This document shows positions 36,115 to 45,236 of a DNA stretch of 64,000 bases, piece after piece (within the stretch, counting starts at the first letter, position 1; each line of letters opens with the position of its first letter). Position numbers and translations under genes: made by a program. The DNA comes from Nocardia yamanashiensis NBRC 100130 (lineage in GTDB: Bacteria; Actinomycetota; Actinomycetes; Mycobacteriales; Mycobacteriaceae): assembly GCF_001613325.1 (NCBI RefSeq), contig NZ_BDCD01000007.1:62001-126000 (forward strand), in the 5' to 3' direction. The notes under the pieces were generated by a model. It saw only the letters and a program-made list of their open reading frames with translations. It did not search any database and had not been told where the DNA came from.

Positions 36115-36338
36115 AGTGGGAAATCATCCCCTCGACGGCGCCGCCGGACATCGCCCGAGACTATGGGAGAGAATCACCCTCCCGGCCGATTGCGGAACGG
36201 GGCAGCCGCGAGCTCGAATCGATTGCGGAGTAGGTCTTCTCAGGGTATTCACCCAGTGCCGCCGCCGCACAGGCGCTCATCGACGCCCCGATGCGGGGTG
36301 ACGGCAGCGGGATGCGGCCGGTCGGATTAACTACACGC

Positions 36339-37070
36339 ATGATCGTCGTCACCGCCGCTTCCGGCGCGCTCGGCAGCCTCGTGGTCGAACACCTGCCTCC
36401 GGGGCTGGTCCGGCCCGCCGTCCGGTATCCGCGTCACCCCGGGCAGGTGCGCGCCGACTACGACGATCCCGCCGGTATGCGCGAGGCGTTCTCCGGAGCC
36501 GAACGACTGCTGTTGATCTCCTCGCCCGAGCTCGACCCCGCGCACCGGCTACGCCATCACCTCGCCGCGCTCGAAGCGGCACAGGACGCGGGAGTGAGGT
36601 CGGTGGTCTACACCAGCTTCCTCGGCGCCGACACCGACCCGACAGGCTTGACCGAGGCGCACCATGCCACCGAGCAGGCCATCATCGAAAGCGGGCTTCC
36701 GTACACCATCCTTCGAAACCCGCTCTACAGCGAGCCGTTGCTGCCGCCGCCCACGGCTTCGGAGGTGCTGAGCGGAACCGGCGGCAAGGGGCTGAACACC
36801 GCCTTCCGCACCGATCTCGCGCAGGCCGCGGCCACGGTACTTCTCGAGGACGGCCACCTGGGTCGCGCATACGACCTGACCGGTCCGTTGTGGACTTTCC
36901 CCCAGCTGGCCGCCGCGCTCGGGCTGCCCTACCGGGAACAGACACCGCCGGGTCCGATGGGCTGGTTGCACAGCCTGGTGCGGTCGGGTGAATTCGAAAG
37001 GCAGACCAGCGACCTGGAGGATCTGCTCGGCCGCCGGCCGACACCGGTCATACCGCGCACCATCGAGTGA
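36339..37070 (+). CDS. NmrA/QorB-like NAD(P)-binding oxidoreductase
   Basis: 243 residues from ATG 36339. An upstream extension is rejected because MIVVTAASGALGSLVVEHL is the normal start of the family. It has a Rossmann GxxGxxG variant (ASGALG), LLISSPELDP, then AQDAGVRSVVYTSFLGAD and ESGLPYTILRNPLYSE, matching atypical SDRs such as QorB quinone reductase and NmrA. No catalytic YxxxK is seen, as expected. Function: probable NAD(P)H-dependent quinone or azo reductase, or a redox sensor. It converges with the monooxygenase gene. Confidence 0.78.
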   Translation: MIVVTAASGALGSLVVEHLPPGLVRPAVRYPRHPGQVRADYDDPAGMREAFSGAERLLLISSPELDPAHRLRHHLAALEAAQDAGVRSVVYTSFLGADTDPTGLTEAHHATEQAIIESGLPYTILRNPLYSEPLLPPPTASEVLSGTGGKGLNTAFRTDLAQAAATVLLEDGHLGRAYDLTGPLWTFPQLAAALGLPYREQTPPGPMGWLHSLVRSGEFERQTSDLEDLLGRRPTPVIPRTIE

Positions 37071-37092
37071 CGCGCGGTCAGCGTATGCGGGT

Positions 37093-38547
37093 TCAGGTGC
37101 GTTCGAAGCGCATGGCGGGGTCGGTGAGGCGGCCGTAGCGGAGGGCGGGGAGGTCGCGGAGGTAGTTCATGTGGAGTTTCCAGGGGGCGCGGTTGCCTTG
37201 TTTGGGGAGGGTGGCGAGGGCGCGGAGGACGTAGCCGGGTTCGAAGTCCAGGAAGGGGGCGGTGGGGACCGAAGGGTCGCGGATGGGGGTGGCTTTGGTG
37301 TAGCCGTGGGTGTCCATGTGGCGGAGGAGGCGGGTTACGTATTCGCAGACCAGGTCGGCTTTGAGGGTCCAGGAGGCGTTGGTGTAGCCGATGATGAAGG
37401 CGTAGTTGGGGACGTCGGAGAGCATCATCGCCTTGTAGGCCATGGCTTCCGGGAGGGCTATTTTGCGGCCGTCGACGATCAGGTCTATGCCGCCGAAGGG
37501 GATGAGGTTCAAGCCCGTTGCGGTGATGATGATGTCGGCTTGCAGGTCGCGGCCGGAGGTCAGGTGCAGGCCGGTTTCGGTGAAGGTGTCGATGTGGTCG
37601 GTGACCATGTCGAGCTTGCCTTGGCGGATGGCGCGGAACAGGTCGCCGTTGGGGACCAGGCACAGGCGCTGGTCCCAGGGGTTGTAGCGCGGGTTGAAGT
37701 GGGTGTCGATGTCGTAGCCGGGCGGGAGCCAGCGGGTTTGCAGGCCGTGGATCCAGGAGCGCATGCGCTTCGGATAGCGTTGCGAGACTTGATACATCAG
37801 GGTGCTCAGGCCGACGTTCTTGGCGCGGGCCAGGGTGTAGGCGAGCCGGGCGGGCAGGAAGCGGCGGGCGCGGTCGGCGAAGGCGTCGCGGGCGGGCATG
37901 GAGATGATGTAGGACGGGGAACGCTGCAGCATGGTGATGTGAGCTCCCTGTGCGGCCAGCGCGGGGCCGAGGGTGACCGCGGTGGCGCCGGAACCGACGA
38001 TGACGACGCGCTTGCCGGCGACGTCCAGGTCGGACGGCCAGTGCTGGGGGTGCACGATCGGTCCCCGGAAGCGTTCGGTGCCCGCGAAATCCGGGGTGTA
38101 GCCCTGGTCGTAGCGGTAGTAGCCGGAGCAGGAGAACAGGAAGTTCGCGGTGACGGCGACCTCTTCGCCGTCGTGTTCGGCGATCACCGTCCAGCGATTG
38201 TCCGCCGAGGACCATTCGGCGCGGATCACCTTGTGCCGGTAGCGAATAGCCTTGTCGATGCCGTTGTCGGCGGCGGTGTCGCGCACGTATCGCAGGATCG
38301 AATCACCGTCGGCGATGGCCTTGTCGCCCAGCCACGGGCGGAACCGGTAGCCGAGGGTGAACATATCGGAATCGGAGCGAATCCCGGGGTAGCGGAACAG
38401 ATCCCAGGTGCCGCCGCTGGCTTCGCGCATCTCCAGAATGACGTAGGTCCGCCACGGGAACGCGCGCTGCAGGTGGTAGGCGGCGTCGATCCCGGACAGT
38501 CCGGCGCCGACGATGAGCACATCGACGTGCTCGGGCGAGCTGGTCAT
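37093..38547 (-). CDS. FAD-containing Baeyer-Villiger-type monooxygenase (EthA-like)
   Basis: 484 residues. FAD-binding GAGLSGIDAAYHL (14-26), then SGGTWDLFRYPGIRSDSDMFTLGYRF. The Baeyer-Villiger fingerprint FRGPIVHPQHWP (FxGxxxHxxxW[P/D]) is present, and the NADPH site is VVIVGSGATAVTLG. The C-terminal TNASWTLKADLVCEYVTRLL is typical of the EtaA/EthA branch. Such enzymes oxidise ketones or thioethers. EthA of M. tuberculosis activates ethionamide. The native substrate is unknown. No EthR-like regulator adjoins. Confidence 0.88.
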   Translation of the reverse strand: MTSSPEHVDVLIVGAGLSGIDAAYHLQRAFPWRTYVILEMREASGGTWDLFRYPGIRSDSDMFTLGYRFRPWLGDKAIADGDSILRYVRDTAADNGIDKAIRYRHKVIRAEWSSADNRWTVIAEHDGEEVAVTANFLFSCSGYYRYDQGYTPDFAGTERFRGPIVHPQHWPSDLDVAGKRVVIVGSGATAVTLGPALAAQGAHITMLQRSPSYIISMPARDAFADRARRFLPARLAYTLARAKNVGLSTLMYQVSQRYPKRMRSWIHGLQTRWLPPGYDIDTHFNPRYNPWDQRLCLVPNGDLFRAIRQGKLDMVTDHIDTFTETGLHLTSGRDLQADIIITATGLNLIPFGGIDLIVDGRKIALPEAMAYKAMMLSDVPNYAFIIGYTNASWTLKADLVCEYVTRLLRHMDTHGYTKATPIRDPSVPTAPFLDFEPGYVLRALATLPKQGNRAPWKLHMNYLRDLPALRYGRLTDPAMRFERT

Positions 38548-38592
38548 GCACTCAGGGTATCGACTCAGACAGTGCCGGTGGGGTGGAGCGGA

Positions 38593-39441
38593 CTACGAAC
38601 GGGAGAAGAAATCGGCGATGGTGGCCGCCACGCGCTCGGGTGCGACCTTGTCTATCCCGAAATGGTCCAGGCCCGGGAACGTGTGGCGTTCGCAGTGCGG
38701 AATGGTTTGGGCGAGCAGGGCGTGATCGGGATCGGTGCGAGGATGCCGGTCCTTGTCGCCGTCGAGCAGCAGTACGGCAGCGGTGATTTCGGCGTAGTTC
38801 GGGTAGGTGTCGTCCAGGCGGACGATCTCGCGATGCTCGCGCAGGTTTTCGGCGAGCAGTCCGATGACCATGTCTTTCTCGGGCGCTTTCATGAACATGG
38901 GCATCATGCGGCGGAACATGAAGCGCGGGATCTTGCGGATCTGTTCCGGACCGAGCGCACGCACGAATTCGATGAAGGCGTCGAAAGGCTTGTTCTGCGA
39001 AAGGTATTTCTCATAGGCGGGCATCCAGTCCGCAGGCAGGTCACCTTCGACCGAAATGCCGGGTTCGTAGAGCGCGAGCTTGGTGATCCCCGGATTTCCG
39101 CGCGCGGCTTCGAGAGCGACCAGTCCGCCATAGCTGTGACCGACCACCAAGGTAGCGCCCGTTTTGTCCTGTAGCGCGCGCAGATCCGCGCAATCGTCGG
39201 CGACGCTGTAGCCCGGCCCTTGCGGCCCACTGACCCCGCGCCCTCGACGTTCCATGGTGTGCACGGTGAACCGCTCCCCCAGCGCCTGCGCGAACCGGCC
39301 GTACACGAATGCCCGCGTCAAGGTGCCCGGCAGCACGATCACGGCCGGACCCGACCCGATGCTCAGGTACGCGATCCGCGTCCCGTCCGCCGACACCACG
39401 AAATCCTCGGCCTGCTCGACCTCAGGTTCCAGCTCGGACAT
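38593..39441 (-). CDS. alpha/beta hydrolase
   Basis: 282 residues from ATG 39441 with GGAGGG upstream. The oxyanion strand is PAVIVLPGTLTRAFVYG, the nucleophile elbow GHSYGG, the acid in LLLDGDKDRHP and the catalytic His in FPGLDHFGID, a complete triad. A Met-rich cap segment (RFMFRRMMPMFMKAPEKDM) may form a hydrophobic pocket. Placed 45 nt upstream of the monooxygenase on the same strand, it could hydrolyse the ester or lactone made by that enzyme. This is a plausible pathway from context, not proven. Confidence 0.82.
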   Translation of the reverse strand: MSELEPEVEQAEDFVVSADGTRIAYLSIGSGPAVIVLPGTLTRAFVYGRFAQALGERFTVHTMERRGRGVSGPQGPGYSVADDCADLRALQDKTGATLVVGHSYGGLVALEAARGNPGITKLALYEPGISVEGDLPADWMPAYEKYLSQNKPFDAFIEFVRALGPEQIRKIPRFMFRRMMPMFMKAPEKDMVIGLLAENLREHREIVRLDDTYPNYAEITAAVLLLDGDKDRHPRTDPDHALLAQTIPHCERHTFPGLDHFGIDKVAPERVAATIADFFSRS

Positions 39442-39539
39442 GCGCGCCCTCCAGCGTTCCGCGCCGGCGCACCCGAATGCCCCGCACACCAACGCCTTTC
39501 CCGCCCGAGCCTACGCCGCCGCCCCCGGGCGCGGCACGC

Positions 39540-41501
39540 CTATTGCGCGCGCAGGCCGCTGGCACGCAGGACGCGGCGGGCGATCCCGGCCCGGATCGCC
39601 TCCTCCGTCCCCAGCACCCGCACGTGCTTGCGGGCCCGGGTGATGGCCGTATACAGCAACTCCCGCGTCAGCAGCGTCGATTCGGGACCGGGCAGTACGA
39701 CCGACACATTGTCGTACTGGCTGCCCTGACTGCGGTGAATGGTCATGGCGTACACGGTGGTGACGCCGGGGAACTGCGTCGGATGCACCAGGTACGGCTC
39801 GGTGCCGCGTTGCAATGCCGCGCGCAGGCTGCCGTCAGGGGCGCGGACGATGACGCCGGTATCGCCGTTGTAGATGCGCGCCTCGTGATCGTTGGCGGTG
39901 ACCAGCAGCGGCTGCCCGGGATACCAATGCCCCGCACCGGGATCGGAGCTGATGCCGGCGGCGGTGACCCAGCCGGCGGCCAGCCGGTCCCAGCGATCCA
40001 CGCCGTAGACACCCTGCCGGTGCGCGCACAGCAGGCGGTGCGATTCGAGCGCGGTCAGGGCGGCGATGGCGTCGCCCGCGAGCGCGGCATCGGTGGCGGC
40101 CTGCGAGGCGCGCAGGACGTTGGCGCGCACCTCGGTGATGTCGTCGGGGTGGTGCAGGGCCAGTTCGTTCCCGCCCGCCAGCAGCAGTTCCAGCGCCGTG
40201 TCGGCGTCACCGGCGCGGACCGCGACGGCGAGATCGGCGATGCGTCCGCCGAAGCGCCGCCCGCGCGTGAGCCGGACGATGCCGCCGCGCAACCGTTCTC
40301 GCTCACGGGGTGACAAGGCGTCGGCCGACGGGCCACCGGCGGAACCCGACACCACACGCGTGTCACCCGAACCGGTAGTGGTGTGCTGAATTCCCGTGTC
40401 CAGCCCCGCAACCTCCGGTCCACCACCCGCGAGGATCTCGTCGAGCACCGGATTGTCCTGTCCGGGAACGGGTCCCGCGACGAGGTCAGCGAGCACCGCG
40501 CCCGCGTCGACGGATGCCAGCTGATCCGGGTCGCCGACCAGCACCAGGCGCGCGTCCGGGCGTACGGCCGGGAGCAATCGGCTCATCATGGTCAGCGAGA
40601 CCATGGAGGTTTCGTCCACCACGATGACGTCGTAGGGCAGCCGGTTGAACTCGTTGTGCTTGAAGCGGCCCGCGCCGCCCCGCTGCCAGCCCAGCAGCCG
40701 GTGCAGGGTCGCGGCGGTCAACTCGGGCAAGCCGATATCACCGGCCTGTTCACGGACGGATTCCTGAAGGCGCGCAGCGGCTTTGCCGGTCGGCGCGGCC
40801 AGGGCGATGCGCAGGGCGGGTGCGTTCGGCAGGGCCTGCTGATGGGCGACGAGCAACGCCAGCACCCGGGCGATGGTGTGCGTCTTGCCGGTACCCGGTC
40901 CGCCAGCGATCACGGTGGTCCAGCGGGTGGTGGCCAAGGCGGCGGCCAGTCGCTGCCGGTCGAATTCCCCGGAACCGGGTTGCGGCGGGAACAGCCGATC
41001 CAGTTCGCGGCGAATCAGTCCCGCGTCCACCATCGGTCGCGAGGCCGCGCGTTCGATCAAGGCGGCCCGGATCGTCTCCTCCTGCCGGAAGTATCGATCC
41101 AGGTACAGCAGGGGACTCGCCTCCGACCCGGCGGCGGGTTCGACCAGCCGCAACGGCCGCAGCGGGCCCGCCGGGCTCCCGCAGACCAGGGGGCTCACCC
41201 GCAGCGCCGCGATCACCGCGTCCACATCCGGCCACGGCAAGGTCGAGGGATCGATGGTCGATTCCTCGGTGCCCTCGGCGTCCACACCGATCTCGTGCAT
41301 GCGCCGCACTTCCAGGCACACCGAACCGGAGCGCACCGCGCGCACCGCCAGCGCGGTCGCGAACAGCACCAGTTCCGACTGTTCCCGGCCGAGGCGTCCC
41401 AATCGCAGGGCCACGTGCAGATCGGCGGCGGACAGCACCCCGGCGGCGTTGAACACCTGCAATGGCCCGGTTCCACGCTGCGCCAGCTGAATCGAGGTCA
41501 T
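39540..41501 (-). CDS. recD: exodeoxyribonuclease V alpha subunit
   Basis: 653 residues. SF1 helicase motifs: I AGGPGTGKTHTIARVLALL, Ia ALAAPTGKAAARLQESV, II VIVVDETSMVSL, III LVLVGDPDQLASVDAGAVL and the C-terminal MTIHRSQGSQYDNV and LLYTAITRARKHVRVLG. This is the fast 5'-3' motor of RecBCD. A ~60-residue low-complexity insert (QDNPVLDEILAGGGPE through SADALSPRER) follows motif III. Its start overlaps the recB stop by 4 nt, so translation is coupled in the order recC-recB-recD. Confidence 0.93.
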   Translation of the reverse strand: MTSIQLAQRGTGPLQVFNAAGVLSAADLHVALRLGRLGREQSELVLFATALAVRAVRSGSVCLEVRRMHEIGVDAEGTEESTIDPSTLPWPDVDAVIAALRVSPLVCGSPAGPLRPLRLVEPAAGSEASPLLYLDRYFRQEETIRAALIERAASRPMVDAGLIRRELDRLFPPQPGSGEFDRQRLAAALATTRWTTVIAGGPGTGKTHTIARVLALLVAHQQALPNAPALRIALAAPTGKAAARLQESVREQAGDIGLPELTAATLHRLLGWQRGGAGRFKHNEFNRLPYDVIVVDETSMVSLTMMSRLLPAVRPDARLVLVGDPDQLASVDAGAVLADLVAGPVPGQDNPVLDEILAGGGPEVAGLDTGIQHTTTGSGDTRVVSGSAGGPSADALSPRERERLRGGIVRLTRGRRFGGRIADLAVAVRAGDADTALELLLAGGNELALHHPDDITEVRANVLRASQAATDAALAGDAIAALTALESHRLLCAHRQGVYGVDRWDRLAAGWVTAAGISSDPGAGHWYPGQPLLVTANDHEARIYNGDTGVIVRAPDGSLRAALQRGTEPYLVHPTQFPGVTTVYAMTIHRSQGSQYDNVSVVLPGPESTLLTRELLYTAITRARKHVRVLGTEEAIRAGIARRVLRASGLRAQ

Positions 41502-44500
41502 GCGGTCACCTCACCGGCGAGCAGCAGGGAGAGCTCGACGACCATCTGCGGCGGCGGCATCCAGTCGAAAACGCCCGCGCCGTCCGGGGTTCGGGGACCG
41601 ACCATACCCCGGACGAAGAGATAGCGGATGCCGCCGAGATGCACGACCGGGTCGTAGGTGGGCAACCGCCAGCGCAGGAAGCGATGCAGGGCAACCGAAT
41701 ACAGGATCGCCTGGAGCGGGTAGTGCGAGCGCATCATCTCCGCGGCCATGCGTTCGCGGGTGTAGTGCGCGACGGTGAGATCCCCGGTACCGAGACGGTT
41801 GGTCTTGTAGTCGACCACGACGAAAGACGGTTCCCCGGAAGCGGATCGGACGCGCAGGACGGCGTCGATACTGCCGGTGAGGTAGCCCCGCAGCGGAGTG
41901 GCGTCCAGGTGCGCCAGTTGGTCGGCGTACGGGGCGAAGATGTCGTCGGCGGGCAGATGACGGCGCAACAGGTCACCGATATCGGGCACGGTGACCCGGG
42001 TGGTCACCGCATCGTCGCCGCCGGTGAGCGGCAGCTCGAAATCGAGTTCGCTCAAACGATCCCGGGTCGGAATGCCCGCGAGCGTACCGATATTGCGGTC
42101 CGATCCGGTGCCGAAATCGATGGGCGTGTGCATGACGGCCAGCAGCGCGGCGGACAGCACGTCGGGGTCGGCATCGAACATCTGCTCGGTGACGGCGTGC
42201 TCGGTGCGGGCGCGGATTTCGGCGGCCAGGTCGGCGGCGTCCGTATCCACGTATTCGAGCACCTCGTGCACGAGCGTGCCGAACTCCGCGCCGTAGGGCA
42301 GCGTGTTCATCAACGACGGTGCGGCGCCGGCGAATTCGTCGACGGCATCGGCGAGCACCGTGGGCGTCGCGGGTTCGTCGGCGATTCCGCGCCCGTCCGG
42401 GACGTCACCGGCGGGCATGGCGTCGTGGGCGCCGGCGGTGAGCGCCGAGTAGGAGGTGCGCCGCCAGTCCTGGTCCAGGGTGCGGTCGAAGGTGGCGGCG
42501 GCGAGGTCTTCGGTGGCGGTGGCGGTGTGATCGCGGCGCAGGCGGGCCGGGACGGCCTGGCTGACCGGTTCGACGGCGATCACGCCCGGCTCCGCCCCGG
42601 CCGCCCATTCCGAGAAGCGGGACAGCACAACGGAATCGGCGGGCACCGGGGCCTTGTCGGCGACGGCGGGGCTGCCGGGTTCACGGCCCAGCAGCATGCG
42701 ATGCAGCGGCGAGGTCTGGGTGTCGAACGCCGGAGCCCACCAGGCGACCACCTGCGCGCCCGCGCGGGTCAGCGCCACATACAGCAGGCGCAGTTCTTCG
42801 GCGGCCTCCTCGGCTTCGGCGTACAGGCGGCGATTGTTGTATCCGGCGGCGTCGGGGCCGCCGACATCGAGCACCCGGCGGCCCTGCTCGTCGTGGAAGA
42901 GCAGGGTGGGCGGGTTGCGCATCTTGGCGGCGTCCCAGGCGAAAGGCAGGTAGACGATCGGGAATTCCAGGCCCTTGCTCGCGTGCACGGTGGCGATCTG
43001 CACGGAGGCGGCGTCGCGGTCCAGGCGGCGGCTGCGCCCGGCGACACTGCCGGACGCGGGGTCGCGGACGCGGTCGGCGAGCCAGCGGGTCAGCGCGGTC
43101 AGGCCGAGACCCTCGTGCATGGCGGCTTCGTCGAGCAGCTGCGCGAGATGACGCAGATCGGTGAGCTGGCGTTCACCGCCGTCGAGCGCGAGCAGGCGAG
43201 GAGCCAATCGGGTTTCGGCACTGAGCTTTTCGAAGACGGCCGCGAAACCGATACGGGTGAACAGCCGCGCCGATTCGCGCAGCTGGGCGCTGAGCCGCCC
43301 GACCAGATCGGCGCCGCCGGCGTCGATTTCGGTGGCGGACAAGCCGAGCAGTGCGGTGCCGGCCGCGAGACGAACCCGGTCGGCGCGGTGCGGCTGCTCC
43401 AGCGCGTGCAGCACCCACAGCCATTCGACGGCGGCGGGCGTACCGAACACGCTCGCGCCGCCGGCCAGCACCGACGGCACCCCGGCCCGTTCGAGTTCCT
43501 TGCGCACCAGATCGGAGTGATTGTGATTGCGTACCAGCACCGCGATATCGCCCGGCCCGATCGGCCTTTCGGCGGCGGTGCCGGCATCGATGCGCATACC
43601 GGATTCGAGCAGCCGCACGATATCGGCCGCCACGTCCACCGCGATGCGTTCGCGCTGCCGCCCGACCGTCGGATACCCGGAACGGTTCAACGCCCCCGCA
43701 CCGGTGCGCGGAAAACACCGCAGCCGCAACGGCACAACCTGCTCCGGCGCGCCCGCCAGCCGCGAGAACGGCCGGGTGGCGGCGACCTTGTGCACGGTGA
43801 TTTCCTTGTGCCCCAGCGCCGCTCCGCCTTGCAGGTGGTGCAGCGCGGACAGGAGCCCGGCGTCACTGCGCCGGTTGGTGGTCAGTTCGAGGCGATCGTC
43901 CGCGTGCGCCACCGCGTCCAGGTAGCTCAGCACTTCCGCGCCCCGGAAAGCGTAGATGGCCTGCTTCGGATCCCCCACCAGCACCAGGGTCGAATGCCCG
44001 TGGAAGGCCCGCCGCAAGATATCCCACTGCAGCGGATCGGTGTCCTGGAATTCGTCGACCAGCGCCACCCGGAAGCGCTCCCGGATCCGCCCGCACGCCC
44101 GCGGCCCGTGTTCGGGATCGGCCAGCACATCGTGCAGCAGCACCAGCAGATCGTCGTAGTCGCGCAATCCCGAAAGCCGTTTGCGCCGAGCCGTTTCCGC
44201 GCGCGCCGCCGCCGCGAAGGCCACCCGCTCCCCCGCCGGATCGTCCTCGAGTTCCCCTTCCGGCACCAGGATCGCGTGCCCGTCGCCCACGGCCGCGCGG
44301 GCCAGCCGCTGTGCGTCGGCGGGCCCGAACGGCGCTTGCCCGCGTGCGTACCGGCTCAGGTAGAGGTCGTCCGCGACCGTGGAGACCACGTCCTCGATGC
44401 TTTCCACCAGCCGCACCCCGGGGTCGTGCTCGCCGGCCAGCCCCAGCTCGTCCAGCATCCGCTGACAGAAGCTGTGCGTGGTCGCGATGGTCCCGGAATC

Positions 44501-45214
44501 GAAATCCGACAGCGCCGCCAGCAATCGTTCCCGTCGCGCCGCCACTTCCGACGGCGTGGCCTGCGCCAGATGCCGCACCAGCTCATCACCTTCGGCCCGC
44601 GCCCGCTCCGGCTCGGCCAGCGCCGCGGCGACGCCGACGAACCGATCCCGCGTCCGTTCCCGAAGCTCTTGCGTGGCAGCGCGACTGAACGTCACCAGCA
44701 GCAGCGCGGAGATATCCACCCCCTGCTCGGCGACGAACCGCACCGCCAAGCCCACGATGGCGTACGTCTTCCCCGTCCCCGCACTGGCCTCCAGCACGGT
44801 CGTACCCACCGGCAACGCACCGGTCAGCACGAACCGCCCTTCGGCCTCCGCACCCGGCTCCACGTCCCGCACTACCTCCGCCACACCGCCGAGCGCACCA
44901 CCGAACAAATCCGTCTCCCCCTCCGAGCCCTCGCCACCGTCCGGCAACGGTTCAGCCGCACCGGACGCATCACCCCGTCCATCATCGTCGCCGGCGACGG
45001 CGGAATCCGACGCGGCGGCGATCTGCTCCGATTCGACCGGAATGTCCGCCGGCTCGCCGGCCGCCGCGGGATCGGCGGCGAACAGGTCGGCGTACTCCGG
45101 TTCCGGACGACGGTGGCGGCCTTCGCCCCCGGCGCTGTCACCCCGCCGGCGCGCGCGGGTGGCGGCCGGGCGGTCGATGTCCAGGTCGGTGCGGGAGAAG
45201 AGGTCGTCGGTCAT
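41498..45214 (-). CDS. recB: exodeoxyribonuclease V beta subunit
   Basis: 1238 residues from ATG 45214, 22 nt after recC. The frame stays open far upstream inside recC, but only from this Met does it resemble RecB. Residues 1-~110 are an acidic, Gly/Ala-rich extension with three Asp-Leu-Phe motifs. The UvrD-like helicase follows: EASAGTGKTYAIVGLAV (motif I), LVTFSRAATQELRERTR, VDEFQDTDPLQW, LVGDPKQAIYAFRGAE, VHASKGLEFPIVYL and LLYVALTRA. The C-terminal nuclease has VVVDYKTNRL. It is the 3'-5' motor and nuclease of RecBCD for double-strand break repair. Confidence 0.93.
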   Translation of the reverse strand: MTDDLFSRTDLDIDRPAATRARRRGDSAGGEGRHRRPEPEYADLFAADPAAAGEPADIPVESEQIAAASDSAVAGDDDGRGDASGAAEPLPDGGEGSEGETDLFGGALGGVAEVVRDVEPGAEAEGRFVLTGALPVGTTVLEASAGTGKTYAIVGLAVRFVAEQGVDISALLLVTFSRAATQELRERTRDRFVGVAAALAEPERARAEGDELVRHLAQATPSEVAARRERLLAALSDFDSGTIATTHSFCQRMLDELGLAGEHDPGVRLVESIEDVVSTVADDLYLSRYARGQAPFGPADAQRLARAAVGDGHAILVPEGELEDDPAGERVAFAAAARAETARRKRLSGLRDYDDLLVLLHDVLADPEHGPRACGRIRERFRVALVDEFQDTDPLQWDILRRAFHGHSTLVLVGDPKQAIYAFRGAEVLSYLDAVAHADDRLELTTNRRSDAGLLSALHHLQGGAALGHKEITVHKVAATRPFSRLAGAPEQVVPLRLRCFPRTGAGALNRSGYPTVGRQRERIAVDVAADIVRLLESGMRIDAGTAAERPIGPGDIAVLVRNHNHSDLVRKELERAGVPSVLAGGASVFGTPAAVEWLWVLHALEQPHRADRVRLAAGTALLGLSATEIDAGGADLVGRLSAQLRESARLFTRIGFAAVFEKLSAETRLAPRLLALDGGERQLTDLRHLAQLLDEAAMHEGLGLTALTRWLADRVRDPASGSVAGRSRRLDRDAASVQIATVHASKGLEFPIVYLPFAWDAAKMRNPPTLLFHDEQGRRVLDVGGPDAAGYNNRRLYAEAEEAAEELRLLYVALTRAGAQVVAWWAPAFDTQTSPLHRMLLGREPGSPAVADKAPVPADSVVLSRFSEWAAGAEPGVIAVEPVSQAVPARLRRDHTATATEDLAAATFDRTLDQDWRRTSYSALTAGAHDAMPAGDVPDGRGIADEPATPTVLADAVDEFAGAAPSLMNTLPYGAEFGTLVHEVLEYVDTDAADLAAEIRARTEHAVTEQMFDADPDVLSAALLAVMHTPIDFGTGSDRNIGTLAGIPTRDRLSELDFELPLTGGDDAVTTRVTVPDIGDLLRRHLPADDIFAPYADQLAHLDATPLRGYLTGSIDAVLRVRSASGEPSFVVVDYKTNRLGTGDLTVAHYTRERMAAEMMRSHYPLQAILYSVALHRFLRWRLPTYDPVVHLGGIRYLFVRGMVGPRTPDGAGVFDWMPPPQMVVELSLLLAGEVTA

Positions 45215-45236
45215 CCGCGGCTTTCGGAGGGTGGGT

